Part shown: piece by piece, positions 30,730 through 40,241 of the stretch
Layout: each line of letters starts with the position of its first letter
Position numbering within the stretch: the stretch's first letter is position 1
Assembly (NCBI GenBank): GCA_025210345.1
Contig: JAOARX010000023.1
Location: forward strand, 62,001 to 126,000
Direction: 5' to 3'
From: Pelagimonas sp.
GTDB taxonomy: Bacteria; Pseudomonadota; Alphaproteobacteria; Rhodobacterales; Rhodobacteraceae
Length of the DNA: 64,000 nt
Program-made: the position numbers and the translations under genes
Notes under the pieces: model-generated
The model's input: the letters and a program-made list of their open reading frames with translations, nothing else
Told to the model about the DNA's origin: nothing
The model's database searches: none

Positions 30730-31346
30730 CACAGATCCTTTGGCAGCAGGCCAAGCCCGCGCAGGTAAACGCCAATCCCGCTTTCCAGCAGATCCTCGGG
30801 GGGGAAGGGGGCTTGGGTTCCGGGGGAATTCCGGGCGAACAGCTCAACCACCCCGTGGCTCATGGCCCAGATATGGGCCGAAACCATCGCGGGCGGTGGG
30901 CGTTTTTCCGGCGGGATATGCTGGGACAGCTCCGTCGCGGCCCGTTCCAGAATACCCCGCGCGCGGGTTGAAACAGCGTTTAATTCGGGTGAGTGGTTGA
31001 CCGAAATCCCGGATTCAAACATCGAAATATAGTGGCCGGGGTATTTGCGGGCAAAGGCCAGATAGGCCCGACCGGTGGCCTCAAACGCCGCCAGGGCCGA
31101 AGGCTGGCCGCTTTCATAGGCGAACTCCATCACGTCGGCGAAGATTTCATAGCCTTGCCGGGCGGCCTCGGCGATCAGGTCTTCGCGACCGGCGAAATGG
31201 CGATAGACCGCCGCCGGGGTCACCCCCGCCTGTTTCGCGGCCTCGGACAGGGTGAAACCTGTCGGCCCCTTTTCCTCGATCAGCCGCAGGGCCGCATCAA
31301 TCAGGGCCTGGCGCAGATTGCCATGATGATAGCCGCGTTTACGCAT
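30729..31346 (-). CDS. TetR/AcrR family regulator with WHG C-terminal domain
   Basis: A protein of 205 residues. The N-terminal helix-turn-helix is RGYHHGNLRQALIDAALRLI followed by AAKQAGVTPAAVYRHFAGRE. The C-terminal ligand domain carries HIWAMSHGVVELFA, the WHG signature. It is probably a repressor responding to a small ligand and likely governs its coupled sulfotransferase gene. It lies six bp downstream of the ppk2 stop region on the opposite-facing order, that is, ppk2 begins the next unit to the left on the same strand. Confidence 0.88.
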   Translation of the reverse strand: MRKRGYHHGNLRQALIDAALRLIEEKGPTGFTLSEAAKQAGVTPAAVYRHFAGREDLIAEAARQGYEIFADVMEFAYESGQPSALAAFEATGRAYLAFARKYPGHYISMFESGISVNHSPELNAVSTRARGILERAATELSQHIPPEKRPPPAMVSAHIWAMSHGVVELFARNSPGTQAPFPPEDLLESGIGVYLRGLGLLPKDL

Positions 31347-31352
31347 GGGGGG

Positions 31353-32231
31353 TTATTGGCTCCAGATCTCGGGGCCACCAATGATGCGCGCGTCGGGCGT
31401 GCCAAACGCGGCATCATCCCTGCGATCATAGTCAAGCGCGCCAAGCACATGGCGAATGGCCGCAAGCCGCGCGCGTTTCTTGTCATCGGTGCGGATCACC
31501 GTCCAAGGCGCGGTTTCCTGGTGCGAGCGCGTCAGGGTTTCGCGGATGGCGTCGCTGTAGGCATTCCATTTCTTCAACCCCTCAACGTCGATCCAAGACA
31601 GTTTCCACTGTTTCAAGGGATCGCTTTCGCGGGCCAGAAAACGACGCAACTGTTCAGCGCGGCCCACGTTCAGCCAAAACTTGAACAGGTGAATGCCCTC
31701 ATCCACCAGCATCCTTTCGAAATCCGGAACCTGGTTGAAGAAATGTTCACGCTGATCGTCCGAGCAGAACCCAAAGACCTTTTCAACCACCCCGCGATTG
31801 TACCAGCTACGATCATAAAACACGATCTCGCCCGCGGCGGGCAGGTGGTCGATATAGCGCTGAAAATACCATTGGGTCGCTTCGGTATCCGAGGGTTTGG
31901 ACAGCGCCACAACCCGCGCGCCCCGAGGATTAAGATTCATTCGTAAGCGTTTGATTGTGCCGCCTTTTCCGGCTGCGTCGCGCCCCTCGAAAACAATCGC
32001 GATCCTTGCGCCAGAGGCTTTGGCCCAGGCCTGCATCTTGACCAGCTCAACCTGAAGCGCCTCCATCTCGCGCTCATAGGCTTTGCGCTTGATTTCTGCG
32101 TCATAAGGATAGCCTGGATCAAGGATGTCGTCTTTGTCGGCATCACGAATGGCGGCGCGCACCGCATCCGGGGCGTCGTGTTCATAAAAGGCGCTGATTG
32201 CACCATCGAAGGGAAGAGAGCTGTCCGCCAT
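31353..32231 (-). CDS. ppk2: polyphosphate kinase 2
   Basis: A protein of 292 residues. The P-loop GRDAAGKGG (83-91), the Walker B-like DRSWYNR (140-146) and [16 protein letters not shown] are the PPK2 hallmarks. It moves phosphate between polyphosphate and nucleotides. The ATG at 32231 follows an AGGAAAA ribosome site; upstream frame extension reaches into metA and is unlikely. Single-domain PPK2 of this size is the class I type, which mainly phosphorylates nucleoside diphosphates. The TetR gene follows after six bases on the same strand, so read-through is possible. Confidence 0.93.
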   Translation of the reverse strand: MADSSLPFDGAISAFYEHDAPDAVRAAIRDADKDDILDPGYPYDAEIKRKAYEREMEALQVELVKMQAWAKASGARIAIVFEGRDAAGKGGTIKRLRMNLNPRGARVVALSKPSDTEATQWYFQRYIDHLPAAGEIVFYDRSWYNRGVVEKVFGFCSDDQREHFFNQVPDFERMLVDEGIHLFKFWLNVGRAEQLRRFLARESDPLKQWKLSWIDVEGLKKWNAYSDAIRETLTRSHQETAPWTVIRTDDKKRARLAAIRHVLGALDYDRRDDAAFGTPDARIIGGPEIWSQ

Positions 32232-32289
32232 TGGAATTTTCCTTTGCCTGATCAGAGGATAGGCCGGAAAGGCACCAAGCGCAATCGCG

Positions 32290-33240
32290 CTAGCCCCGAT
32301 GCCCACGCAGGTCGGTTTTGCTCTGTCCGATCTGGGTGCGATCAAACGGTGTGGTCAAATAGATCTCGTGAATCCAATTGCCATACAGCAAATGCGCGTG
32401 GCTGCGCCAACGGTTTTGCGGATCGCGTGTCGGATCATCCTCGGGATAGTAGTTCGCGGGGACGTTGATCGGGGTCCCTGCCGCCACATCGCGATCGTAT
32501 TCTTCTTTCAGAGTGCCGCTGTCATATTCGAGATGGTTAAAGATATAAAGCGCTCGATGCGCCGGATCTTCGACCAGGCAAGGGCCGGTTTCCGCGCTGT
32601 CAATCAGGATCGGCAGACCTGCGGCCTCGATCTCTGGGCGCTTCAACTCGGTCCAGCGGGACACCGGGACCACCATGTCATCCGAGAACCCCCGCAGATA
32701 GGGCGAGGTCGGCGCATGATTGTGGTGGCGCACCGCACCAAAGGCCTTGTGATCCAGCATGTGTTTGGGAACATTGTGAAAATAATGGATCATTGCCATG
32801 CCGCCCCAGCAAACGCCAAAGGTGGAATGCACATGGGTCTGGGTCCATTCAAACACGTCGCACAGCTCATCCCAATAGGTCACATCCTCAAATGGAAGAT
32901 GCTCGATCGGCGCGCCGGTGATGATCAGCCCGTCGAATTTCTCGCCGCTTTCCTTGACCTCGGCAAAGCTGCGATAGAACTCTTCCATATGGGCCGCCGC
33001 GGTGGTTTTGCTGCGGTGTTCGGTCATGCGGATAAGCGACAGTTCGATCTGCAGGGGCGTGGCGCCGATCAGCCGTGCGAACTGGGTCTCCGTTTGGATC
33101 TTTTTGGGCATCAGGTTCAAAAGACCGATGCGGATCGGGCGGATGTCCTGACGCGCGGCCAGCTCTTCCGACATCACCATGACGCCTTCGTTCGACAAAA
33201 CGTCAAAGGCGGGCAGGGTGGAAGGGAGCTTGATGGGCAT
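32290..33240 (-). CDS. metA: homoserine O-acetyltransferase (MetA fold)
   Basis: A protein of 316 residues in the MetA family. Catalytic Cys144 is in STFGVCWGG, with the partner His and Glu in FNHLEYD. The block [11 protein letters not shown] has Glu113 where succinyl-specific E. coli MetA has Gly; in characterised family members Glu here selects acetyl-CoA. It therefore likely makes O-acetylhomoserine for methionine synthesis. Its start is at 33240, with an 85-bp leader up to the next gene. No known SAM riboswitch could be recognised in that leader. Confidence 0.95.
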   Translation of the reverse strand: MPIKLPSTLPAFDVLSNEGVMVMSEELAARQDIRPIRIGLLNLMPKKIQTETQFARLIGATPLQIELSLIRMTEHRSKTTAAAHMEEFYRSFAEVKESGEKFDGLIITGAPIEHLPFEDVTYWDELCDVFEWTQTHVHSTFGVCWGGMAMIHYFHNVPKHMLDHKAFGAVRHHNHAPTSPYLRGFSDDMVVPVSRWTELKRPEIEAAGLPILIDSAETGPCLVEDPAHRALYIFNHLEYDSGTLKEEYDRDVAAGTPINVPANYYPEDDPTRDPQNRWRSHAHLLYGNWIHEIYLTTPFDRTQIGQSKTDLRGHRG

Positions 33241-33325
33241 TTTGCGGCATCCTTGGGTTGAATTTATCGCGTTTATAGCGGTTTGGATCTGTCAGAGATA
33301 GGTTCGCGTGGGGGTGGATCAACCG

Positions 33326-34183
33326 TCAGGCGGGTATGGCGCGGGCGATTACATCGGTAAAATCGGCCTCGTCGCGCACCGTCATCATGTCCGATGCATC
33401 AACCGTAAGCCCCCAGTTGCGCGCCATGGCCGCATAGAGCGGCTGGCGGTGCGACAGCGCCTGCGCATAGGTCCAGCGGATAAAGGCATCCGGATCGACC
33501 TGGGTTTCGCTTTGGCCGGTTTCGTCCAGATAGCGGGTCCAGGCCTCGGTCAGGAAATCCCCGCGATACGACATGGGTTTAGGCGCGCGGTCAAACCGGC
33601 GGATCAGCTCATCGGTGTGCTCATCCGATCCTTTGATCCAAACCATCTGTGTGCAGGCGGACAGGGCGCTTAGGATCGGATCCTTGGGGTCGTCGGGATC
33701 AACCCATTCGCAGATCGACCCGCCGGTATCGCAGACAAAATGCGGATAGCCATAAAGCCCCCGCGCGCGTTCAATGAAATACTCTGTGTCCAGCAACGCC
33801 CGGCGTTCCGCCTGTTCGAACTGCTTTTGGCGGCGGGTGTATTCCGTCATGGCCAGCCCGCCCATGTCGGGGTTGCCGGGTTTGCCCAGATAGGTGGACA
33901 CCGGGGACAGGTTTTCAAAGGTGATGTTCGACCCGATAAAGATGGAATCCGACATCAGAAGGTCACGCAAAAACGGGTTTTTCATCGCCTCGCGCTTGGC
34001 GTTATCGGCGATGAATTCCCCCATATAGCGGGTGCCAATGCGGTAATCGACGGAATAGTGAAACCAGGTGCCGCTGTCCCGCAGCATGTTGGACACATAG
34101 GTTTTGCCCAAACCCGACATGGCAAAGATCAAAACGCGTTTTTGCGCGGCATCACGCCATTCCTGTGCGGTTTGGTAAAGCAT
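33326..34183 (-). CDS. P-loop ATPase/kinase-like protein of unknown function
   Basis: A protein of 285 residues. Walker A is FAMSGLGKTYVS near residue 18, and a YPHFVCDTGGSICEW segment could supply the second metal site. It resembles small nucleotide- or metabolite-kinase folds, but I cannot name a substrate. The ATG at 34183 gives a compact N-terminus and removes a basic extension. It follows the porin gene on the same strand with a terminator between them, and metA lies 85 bp downstream. Confidence 0.7.
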   Translation of the reverse strand: MLYQTAQEWRDAAQKRVLIFAMSGLGKTYVSNMLRDSGTWFHYSVDYRIGTRYMGEFIADNAKREAMKNPFLRDLLMSDSIFIGSNITFENLSPVSTYLGKPGNPDMGGLAMTEYTRRQKQFEQAERRALLDTEYFIERARGLYGYPHFVCDTGGSICEWVDPDDPKDPILSALSACTQMVWIKGSDEHTDELIRRFDRAPKPMSYRGDFLTEAWTRYLDETGQSETQVDPDAFIRWTYAQALSHRQPLYAAMARNWGLTVDASDMMTVRDEADFTDVIARAIPA

Positions 34184-34258
34184 CTCTGAGCCTTTTGACT
34201 GTCGTTTGGGATGGTCTACGCGCGCCAGAGAGGGATTGCAACGGGGCCTGCCACACAT

Positions 34259-34287
34259 GAAAACGCCCAGGCAAGGGCCCGGGCGCA
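34259..34287 (-). terminator. terminator of the FadL-type porin gene
   Basis: Reading leftward: CGCCCGGGC, CCTT, GCCTGGGCG, TTTTC. The stem has one G-T pair. It lies 22 bp after the porin stop. Confidence 0.75.
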
Positions 34288-34309
34288 GAATTCTGGGATG
34301 GTGATCCAA

Positions 34310-35572
34310 TCAGAATTTATATTCGGCTTTAAAGCCCATGCCAACCACGTGGTTGTTGGTGAAATTGGCGGCCTGGGCGCCAGAGACGCCGGGCTTGGCA
34401 TCACCCAACTTGGAATAGTTGACGCCAGCCGAGATGTTGATGTTCTCAACCGAATACCGCGCACCAAGCGACAGACCCACCAGACCATCTGTCGGGCCAA
34501 GGGGCGAAACGGTTTTTGCATTGGTCGAGGGCTCATAGCTCAGCGTCGCCGAGGCCACCAGCGCATCAGAGAAACGGCGCGCCACCCCAAGGGACCAGCG
34601 ATGCCCGTCCTCGATGTTAACCAGATCCGAGCCCAGACGCGTCGGCACGATGTCAAGAATGCCGAACTCGGTCCAGCGATAGCTGGCGGTCAGCAAAGTG
34701 TCTTTGGCGATGCCGGTCTGAAAATCCAGGTTGAAGCTCTGCGGTGAGCGGAAGGACAGATCGCTTCTGACCGTCGCGCCCGCGATCCGTTCGACCGTGT
34801 CCGCCTTGTGTTTGGTTTCAAAGCGATATGTACCGGCGATACGCAGGGCGATGTCCGGGATTTCATAAGCCGCACCAATCAGGAACGTCGGGGCGTTGGA
34901 TTTTTTCAGCTCAAACTTATAGCCATCCCCCGCCTGAATACCTGCGATCGCACCGGGAATGGTGCCCAATACGGCCGCAAGGCCACCGGCGCCAATGATA
35001 TTTGCATTCGCTGCAAGCGCGGCCTGTGCCGCCAGATCGCCATTTGCGGCGGCCCCCAGTTGCCCGGCATCGACGCCAACCGTTTGTGCTACGGCCGAAA
35101 CGCCCAGCGCCGTGGTATAGGCCGTCCCGTTCAGATTCACCTTGGCATCGACCTGCTGCACACCGACCCCGCCAAACAGGCTGACGCGGTCATTTAGCTG
35201 GTATTTGCTCAGAAAGGTGACGCCGGTGGAATCCAGCGTTGCCTTGGTGCCGCCCAGCGTAGAGGTGGTCGGGTTGTTGCCATATTCGATGTCCGCGCCA
35301 AACGGCTGATCAACGATGACCGAGAACGTTAACTGGTCGTTGATGCTTTGTGTATAGGTTAGGCCGATTTGATTGTACTGTTTGCCGGCATCATATTTGT
35401 TACCATTGGCATCCTTGCCCGTGACCGAGGGTTTTACCACACCGAAAGTCAGTGAAACGCCATCCTCGGCAAAAATTGCGCTGGTGCTTTGACCTGATCG
35501 GTCCAGCCCCGCGGCATGGGCGGTCGTCGCGCTGATCGCGAGCGCCCCAAGCGCCAGAGTTGTATATTTCAT
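34310..35572 (-). CDS. FadL/OMPP1-type outer membrane transport protein
   Basis: A protein of 420 residues. A signal peptide (1-20, ending AHA) is followed by AAGLDRSGQS, the N-terminal plug start typical of FadL. The rest is amphipathic beta-strands ending in a terminal Phe (FKAEYKF), as needed for barrel assembly. An Ala/Gly-rich insertion (about 165-235) is unusual for the family and may be an extended loop. It likely imports hydrophobic compounds such as fatty acids or aromatics. The ATG at 35572 is chosen for the signal peptide. Confidence 0.88.
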   Translation of the reverse strand: MKYTTLALGALAISATTAHAAGLDRSGQSTSAIFAEDGVSLTFGVVKPSVTGKDANGNKYDAGKQYNQIGLTYTQSINDQLTFSVIVDQPFGADIEYGNNPTTSTLGGTKATLDSTGVTFLSKYQLNDRVSLFGGVGVQQVDAKVNLNGTAYTTALGVSAVAQTVGVDAGQLGAAANGDLAAQAALAANANIIGAGGLAAVLGTIPGAIAGIQAGDGYKFELKKSNAPTFLIGAAYEIPDIALRIAGTYRFETKHKADTVERIAGATVRSDLSFRSPQSFNLDFQTGIAKDTLLTASYRWTEFGILDIVPTRLGSDLVNIEDGHRWSLGVARRFSDALVASATLSYEPSTNAKTVSPLGPTDGLVGLSLGARYSVENINISAGVNYSKLGDAKPGVSGAQAANFTNNHVVGMGFKAEYKF

Positions 35573-35689
35573 GTTTAGATCCCTACATTCCCGGTTGTTC
35601 CGGGGTTGTCTCCTGCCAATGAGCCTAGGCAAGAGTCCGCGCAATGGTCAATTTTGACCAGACGTCAATTTGTCTGAGATCAAGGTGCG

Positions 35690-36565
35690 TCACGTTTTTG
35701 TAACAGTGGTTTTGCGGCTTTCATGCAATATGTTGGCGTAATTCGCGCCAAAGATGACCAGCGCCCCCAGCGCGACAAACGGATCAAAGGCTTCGGCATA
35801 CAGCCACATGCCCACCAGCGCGATCAGCGGAAGACGGATGAAATCCACGGGGATGACCACGCTTGCCGGCGCCAGCGAAAGTGCGGTGGTCAGGCAGTAG
35901 TGTGCCACAAGGCCCGCCAGCGAGATGGAAATCAACCAGGGCCAGGCCGTGGCTTCGGGCCAGGCGATGCTTGCGTCATATCCCGCAAAGATCACGCCAA
36001 ACACCGCCTGCATCAGTGTCAGCCAAAGCAGGATATTCACCGTTGCATGGGTGCGCGTCAGTCGACGGGTAAAAACCGCCGATCCCGCAAACCCCACTGC
36101 ACACAGGGCAGCCGTCAGTTGACCAAATACAAGCCCCTGAGGATCCGGGCGGGTGACGATCAGGATACCCACAAAGCCAACCAGCGCGGACAGCGCCCGC
36201 GCCTTGGTCAATTGTTCGCCTAGAACCAGCGGCGCCAGCAGCATGACCCAGAATGGGGTGGTGAACTCCAGCGCAAAGACCTGCGCCAGCGGCAGCACGG
36301 TGATAGAGTAAAACCAAAGGTTCTGCCCGGCGAAATGGGACAGGTTTCTGAGCGCATGCAACGGTAAGTCACGTGCATTGATCTGGTCGCGCAGCCCCGC
36401 GACCTGAATGACCGCCAGCATGATGACGACCCCAATCAGCGAGCGGAACAGCATGATCTCAAAGGTATCGAGATCCAAGCTCACGGCGCGCCCGGCGATG
36501 GCCATGACAGAAAAAGAAATGATGGCGCCGCTCATCCAAAGACAGGCGCGAAGGGTCGGGTTCAT
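35690..36565 (-). CDS. EamA/DMT superfamily transporter
   Basis: A protein of 291 residues with about ten membrane helices in two EamA repeats (roughly 5-140 and 150-285). Typical blocks are FTTPFWVMLLAPLVLGE in the first half and the matching PLIALVGMWLYAEAFDP in the second. Such proteins usually export amino acids or other metabolites across the inner membrane. The substrate is unknown. The gene is transcribed alone between the mprF-like gene and the porin gene. Confidence 0.9.
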   Translation of the reverse strand: MNPTLRACLWMSGAIISFSVMAIAGRAVSLDLDTFEIMLFRSLIGVVIMLAVIQVAGLRDQINARDLPLHALRNLSHFAGQNLWFYSITVLPLAQVFALEFTTPFWVMLLAPLVLGEQLTKARALSALVGFVGILIVTRPDPQGLVFGQLTAALCAVGFAGSAVFTRRLTRTHATVNILLWLTLMQAVFGVIFAGYDASIAWPEATAWPWLISISLAGLVAHYCLTTALSLAPASVVIPVDFIRLPLIALVGMWLYAEAFDPFVALGALVIFGANYANILHESRKTTVTKT

Positions 36566-36664
36566 GGGGACTCGCGTGGTCAGATAGCGCCCGAGGGGCG
36601 GTTTCGACCCATCTGGTCCTATGCAGGATTGAATTGCAAGAGGGGCCTTCTGGCCAGGATATCG

Positions 36665-38518
36665 CTAGCTGGCGCGGCGCAGCAAGCGGGTCGCGGGTTT
36701 CACCGCGCGGTCGATCAAACTGTCGGCGTGCCAGTGATCGACGGTGGCCAGCGGCAAAGGATTGGGCAACAAGATCGCCTGTCGAATATCCAGTGCCGCC
36801 AACAAGAGCAAAGCGTGGTTGGGGGCCGCGATGTAAAGCGGTTTCCAACGTGGGGCAAAGCAGGTTTTGAACCGGGTCAGACCCGCGCAATCCGCCAGCC
36901 GCGCGGGCAGGCTTGGGTGGGGAAGCGCCGCAAGAGAGAACTGCGTGATGCCAGCATGTTTGGCGTCCTCGATCATAAAGGTGATCAAGGCGTGCATCGT
37001 GCCCTGCGGCAGCTCGGGATAGTGGCGCATCAGGTCAAGCGCGCGTTCATCGTCCCCGTCAACTGCCGAGCAATAGGCGATCAACCGGTCCCCCTCCCAT
37101 GCGCCATAAAGGTGCTTGTCCCCCAGGTACAGCGGGCAGAACCGGCCCATTGTAAAGCCACGCTCATTGCCATGCGGGGCTTCCCATGCGCGGTGGATTG
37201 CTTCCATATCGGCCCAATCCGGGGTGTCGATGCGCGCAATGCGCAGGCCGGATTTCTCTGCCTTGCGCAAGGCGCGGCGCAATTGGCGCCGCTCGGATCC
37301 CTGCAGGTCAAAGGTCTGCGGGTTCAGGATCGCGTCGACTGCAAAGGGGCGCACCGCCCAGCCAGCCTGTCGCAGCCGGGCCGCATCGCGGGCGTCCAGC
37401 TTGTACAGGCAGGGAATGCGGTTTTCTTGATTGGCCGCTTGCTTGAGAGGCGTCAGCAGATCCGTCACTCGGCCTTTGGTCGCCCCAAGGAACAGTGTCA
37501 GGGTTTGCGGGCTGCGCAGCGCACAGGCCTCTGCGGGGGGGGCCCCGTCTACCGAACAGATCTGACGCGTCAGGCTCTGCGCGGCAATGGGATGTTCGGC
37601 GCGCGACCCTTTCAGCGTGCCGGGTGCGGGCATCTTGTTCTTTTGGCGCAGCGGGCGGGCTACAAAGGCATAGGTGGCCCCCAGCGCACAGGGCAGGGCA
37701 TAATATACCAGGCGAAAGCCAATCAGCGCCGCCGCCAGGGTTGCGTGATCGGCCAATGGCAGCAACGCCGCCAGCGCAAGTTCAAACGGGCCGATGCCCC
37801 CGGGGGTGCCACCAACCATCCCCGCCCCAAGCGCTAAGGAAAAGGCCGCGATGACGGAAATGGCCGTCAACCCCATGTCAGGAGGCAGTAAAAGATACAG
37901 CGCCAGACCCGCGAAAACCAGATCACAGGCGGCCAGAACCACCAACTGTCCCAGCGCCCGCAACGATGGCAGGGCGATCTTGCCCCCTAACAGTTTCAGG
38001 CGCGGCGCCCGCATCAGGACAATCGCCATGCCCACAACCGCCACCGTGAACAAGGGCAGCGCCAGCCAGGCCAGACCCGCGAGGATGGGCAGGGCAATAG
38101 TAGCCACCAAGAGGCCCCAAGCGACCATGAAACACAGCGTCACAAACCCGGTGATGCGCAGCACATCCGCATGTCCAAGCGCGGGCATCAAGCGCCAGCG
38201 CACAGCAGCGCCCACCGCAGGGCCAAAGCCGGTGGTCTGCCCCACCGAGATCGCCGCAGCGCCGGCAAGGCGGGATTTTCCTTCGTCCAACTGCGTGCGA
38301 AAATGCCGGTGCGCGACCACGTCATATTGGGCAATGGCCCAAAAGCTGATGGCCGTGGCCAATATCGCCGCGCCCCACCGCCAAGCCGAGATCGCGTCAA
38401 AAGCGGCGTGGACAGCCCCCCAATCCAGCTCAACCGCTTTCCCCCACAACACCCAGACCAGAACAGCCCCAAGCAGAAGGGGAATGGATTTTCGCGCCAG
38501 ATCAGGCGCCCTTGTCAT
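36665..38518 (-). CDS. compact MprF-like protein (flippase + DUF2156 aminoacyltransferase)
   Basis: A protein of 617 residues. About eight membrane helices (1-305) resemble the LPG synthase/flippase TM domain, including GMVGGTPGGIGPFELALAAL. The soluble half (about 330-610) is a DUF2156 GNAT-like domain (RRALRKAEKSGLRI and LYGAWEGDRLIAYCSA). MprF enzymes add lysine or alanine from tRNA to phosphatidylglycerol. This form is about 220 residues shorter than Staphylococcus MprF and lacks half of its helices. The ATG at 38518 is preferred over a GTG at 38530. Confidence 0.82.
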   Translation of the reverse strand: MTRAPDLARKSIPLLLGAVLVWVLWGKAVELDWGAVHAAFDAISAWRWGAAILATAISFWAIAQYDVVAHRHFRTQLDEGKSRLAGAAAISVGQTTGFGPAVGAAVRWRLMPALGHADVLRITGFVTLCFMVAWGLLVATIALPILAGLAWLALPLFTVAVVGMAIVLMRAPRLKLLGGKIALPSLRALGQLVVLAACDLVFAGLALYLLLPPDMGLTAISVIAAFSLALGAGMVGGTPGGIGPFELALAALLPLADHATLAAALIGFRLVYYALPCALGATYAFVARPLRQKNKMPAPGTLKGSRAEHPIAAQSLTRQICSVDGAPPAEACALRSPQTLTLFLGATKGRVTDLLTPLKQAANQENRIPCLYKLDARDAARLRQAGWAVRPFAVDAILNPQTFDLQGSERRQLRRALRKAEKSGLRIARIDTPDWADMEAIHRAWEAPHGNERGFTMGRFCPLYLGDKHLYGAWEGDRLIAYCSAVDGDDERALDLMRHYPELPQGTMHALITFMIEDAKHAGITQFSLAALPHPSLPARLADCAGLTRFKTCFAPRWKPLYIAAPNHALLLLAALDIRQAILLPNPLPLATVDHWHADSLIDRAVKPATRLLRRAS

Positions 38519-38731
38519 GATAAATCTCACAAATCACCACTCCACCGATTGCGTTTCGGTGTAGTTACCGAAGGAGACCAAAGCGTTAAAGGGAAATCTT
38601 GAAAGAATAAAAGCCATAGGGGCTTGTTAGCGCAATATTCATACTCACACCCGCGTCGGGCATATGAAACCCCCGGGCCCGGCCTGAGAGGAATGCCCCC
38701 CGAAACCAACGCCTTTGAAAACAACACCCCG

Positions 38732-38760
38732 AAAAACAAAACGCGCCCCGAAGAGCGCGT
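38732..38760 (-). terminator. terminator of the DUF1476 gene
   Basis: Reading leftward: ACGCGC, eight-base loop, GCGCGT, TTTGTTTTT. It lies 53 bp after the DUF1476 stop. Confidence 0.75.
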
Positions 38761-38813
38761 CTTTACGTCACTTGTGTCGCACAGGCCAGCACGCCGCCTG
38801 TGGATCAGCCCGA

Positions 38814-39128
38814 TCAGGCTTCGTTCATCACCTGTTCCTTGGCGACGGGCAGCAGTTCGGCCATTTTTGCGCGGATCTCGTCCGCGGTGGCCTTGCCTTC
38901 CAGATCGGCGGCAACCTTGCGCACCACATCTTCGTGGCCTGCTTCTTCGAAGTCGGCTTTCACGACGTCGATGGCATAGGCCGCGGCGTCGTCACCGGTT
39001 TTGCCCAGCATTTCCGCCGCCCATTGGCCCAGCAATTTGTTGCAACGTGCCTGCGCCTTGAAGATCATTTCTTCGTCGTGGGCAAACTTGTTCTCAAAAG
39101 CGCTTTCGCGTTCGTCAAAAGTGGACAT
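38814..39128 (-). CDS. DUF1476 protein, F1Fo-ATPase zeta inhibitor
   Basis: A 104-residue helical protein with the family start MSTFDERESAFENKFAHDEE and the following KAQARCNKLLGQWAAEMLG. In Paracoccus denitrificans the homologue (zeta subunit) inserts its N-terminus into the F1 catalytic sector and blocks ATP hydrolysis. It is charged throughout and cytosolic. It is transcribed divergently from purC, with a structured 267-bp region between them. Confidence 0.93.
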   Translation of the reverse strand: MSTFDERESAFENKFAHDEEMIFKAQARCNKLLGQWAAEMLGKTGDDAAAYAIDVVKADFEEAGHEDVVRKVAADLEGKATADEIRAKMAELLPVAKEQVMNEA

Positions 39129-39277
39129 GTCCGTCGCTCCCTTGGGGCATAAAAGTCTTGTTTCATATGCCCGCCTGCGCGCGCGGGCGCAAGAGCAAGT
39201 CGCACAGATGCGGCAAACTACGCCTGCAATTTATACAAAGAACGCGCCCGATTGCGTCACCTGTGCGTCACTTGGCC

Positions 39278-39368
39278 TGTATGGGGCTACGCGCTGCATT
39301 GCTTGCGCAACGCGGCCCCATACAGTAAGGAGGCGCCAAACAGCGCCCCTTGCCCGCAAGGTGGCGCT
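39278..39368 (+). promoter_or_regulatory. structured purC leader with competing hairpins
   Basis: Three hairpins precede purC. P1 pairs TGTATGGGGC (39278-39287) with GCCCCATACA (39315-39324). P2 pairs GGCGC (39332-39336) with GCGCC (39343-39347). P3 pairs AGCGCCCCTTG (39342-39352) with CAAGG and GGCGCT (39357-39368, one bulged T). P2 and P3 use the same AGCGCC segment and cannot coexist, as in attenuators and riboswitches. The purC ribosome site begins 16 bases later. Confidence 0.5.
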
Positions 39369-39395
39369 TTCACCCGTATTGAAAGGGATCGCACA

Positions 39396-40157
39396 GTGGC
39401 ACGGCGCAAAAAGATCTACGAAGGCAAGGCGAAGATCCTGTATGAAGGCCCCGAACCGGGCACCATCGTTCAGTATTTCAAAGACGACGCAACCGCCTTC
39501 AACGCCGAGAAAAAGGACGTGATCGAGGGCAAGGGCGTGTTGAACAACCGCTTGTCCGAATTCTTTATGACCGGTCTGAACGGGGTGGGGGTGCCGACGC
39601 ACTTCCTGAAACGTCTGAACATGCGTGAGCAGCTGGTGCGCTCATGTGAAATCGTGCCGCTTGAGATCATCGTGCGCAACTATGCCGCCGGCAGCCTGTG
39701 CAAACGTCTGGGTGTCGAAGAAGGCACCGCCATGCCGCGCCCGATCGTCGAGTACTGCTATAAGGATGACGCCCTGGGGGATCCGCTGGTCACAGAAGAG
39801 CACATCGCGGCCTTTGGCTGGGCCAGCCAGCAGGATATGGACGATATTGTCAGCCTCGCGTTGCGGGTGAATGACTTTATGTCCGGTCTGATGTTTGGTG
39901 TTGGCATTCGCCTGGTGGACTTCAAGATCGAAATCGGCCGCATTTACGATGGCGACTATCAGCGCCTGATCGTTGCGGATGAAATCAGCCCCGACAGCTG
40001 CCGCCTGTGGGACATCGAAACCGGCAAGAAGCTGGACAAAGACGTGTTCCGTCAGGATCTGGGCAATCTGGCCGACGCCTATACCGAGGTCGCAACCCGG
40101 CTGGGTGTCATGCCCAAGACCGCGACCCACGCGACCAAGCCGACCCTGATCAACTGA
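39396..40157 (+). CDS. purC: SAICAR synthetase
   Basis: A protein of 253 residues starting at GTG with GGGAT upstream; the frame stays open further back, but the family N-terminus [18 protein letters not shown] fixes the start. Diagnostic blocks are [32 protein letters not shown] and [12 protein letters not shown]. PurC joins aspartate to CAIR in purine synthesis. A perfect GC-rich terminator follows at 40185, so purC is separated from purS-purQ downstream. Confidence 0.97.
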   Translation: MARRKKIYEGKAKILYEGPEPGTIVQYFKDDATAFNAEKKDVIEGKGVLNNRLSEFFMTGLNGVGVPTHFLKRLNMREQLVRSCEIVPLEIIVRNYAAGSLCKRLGVEEGTAMPRPIVEYCYKDDALGDPLVTEEHIAAFGWASQQDMDDIVSLALRVNDFMSGLMFGVGIRLVDFKIEIGRIYDGDYQRLIVADEISPDSCRLWDIETGKKLDKDVFRQDLGNLADAYTEVATRLGVMPKTATHATKPTLIN

Positions 40158-40184
40158 TCCCGGGGATCGGCTCGGCTTTATTGG

Positions 40185-40209
40185 GGCGCGGCTCAGGCCG
40201 CGCCTTTTT
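40185..40209 (+). terminator. terminator of purC
   Basis: GGCGCGGC, TCAG, GCCGCGCC, TTTTT: perfect 8-bp stem. Confidence 0.9.
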
Positions 40210-40241
40210 CATATCAGGTGTCACGCCCAGGAGATTTCAGG

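Noticed and set aside
33241-33325. A possible SAM riboswitch in the metA leader
   Set aside because: The leader is short, and I could not fit the SAM-II or SAM-V core; a covariance-model search would decide.
38624-38635. TGTTAGCGCAAT, another LacI-type half-site about 106 bp upstream of the mprF-like gene
   Set aside because: Only one half matches, it is single, and the gene has no link to carbon metabolism.
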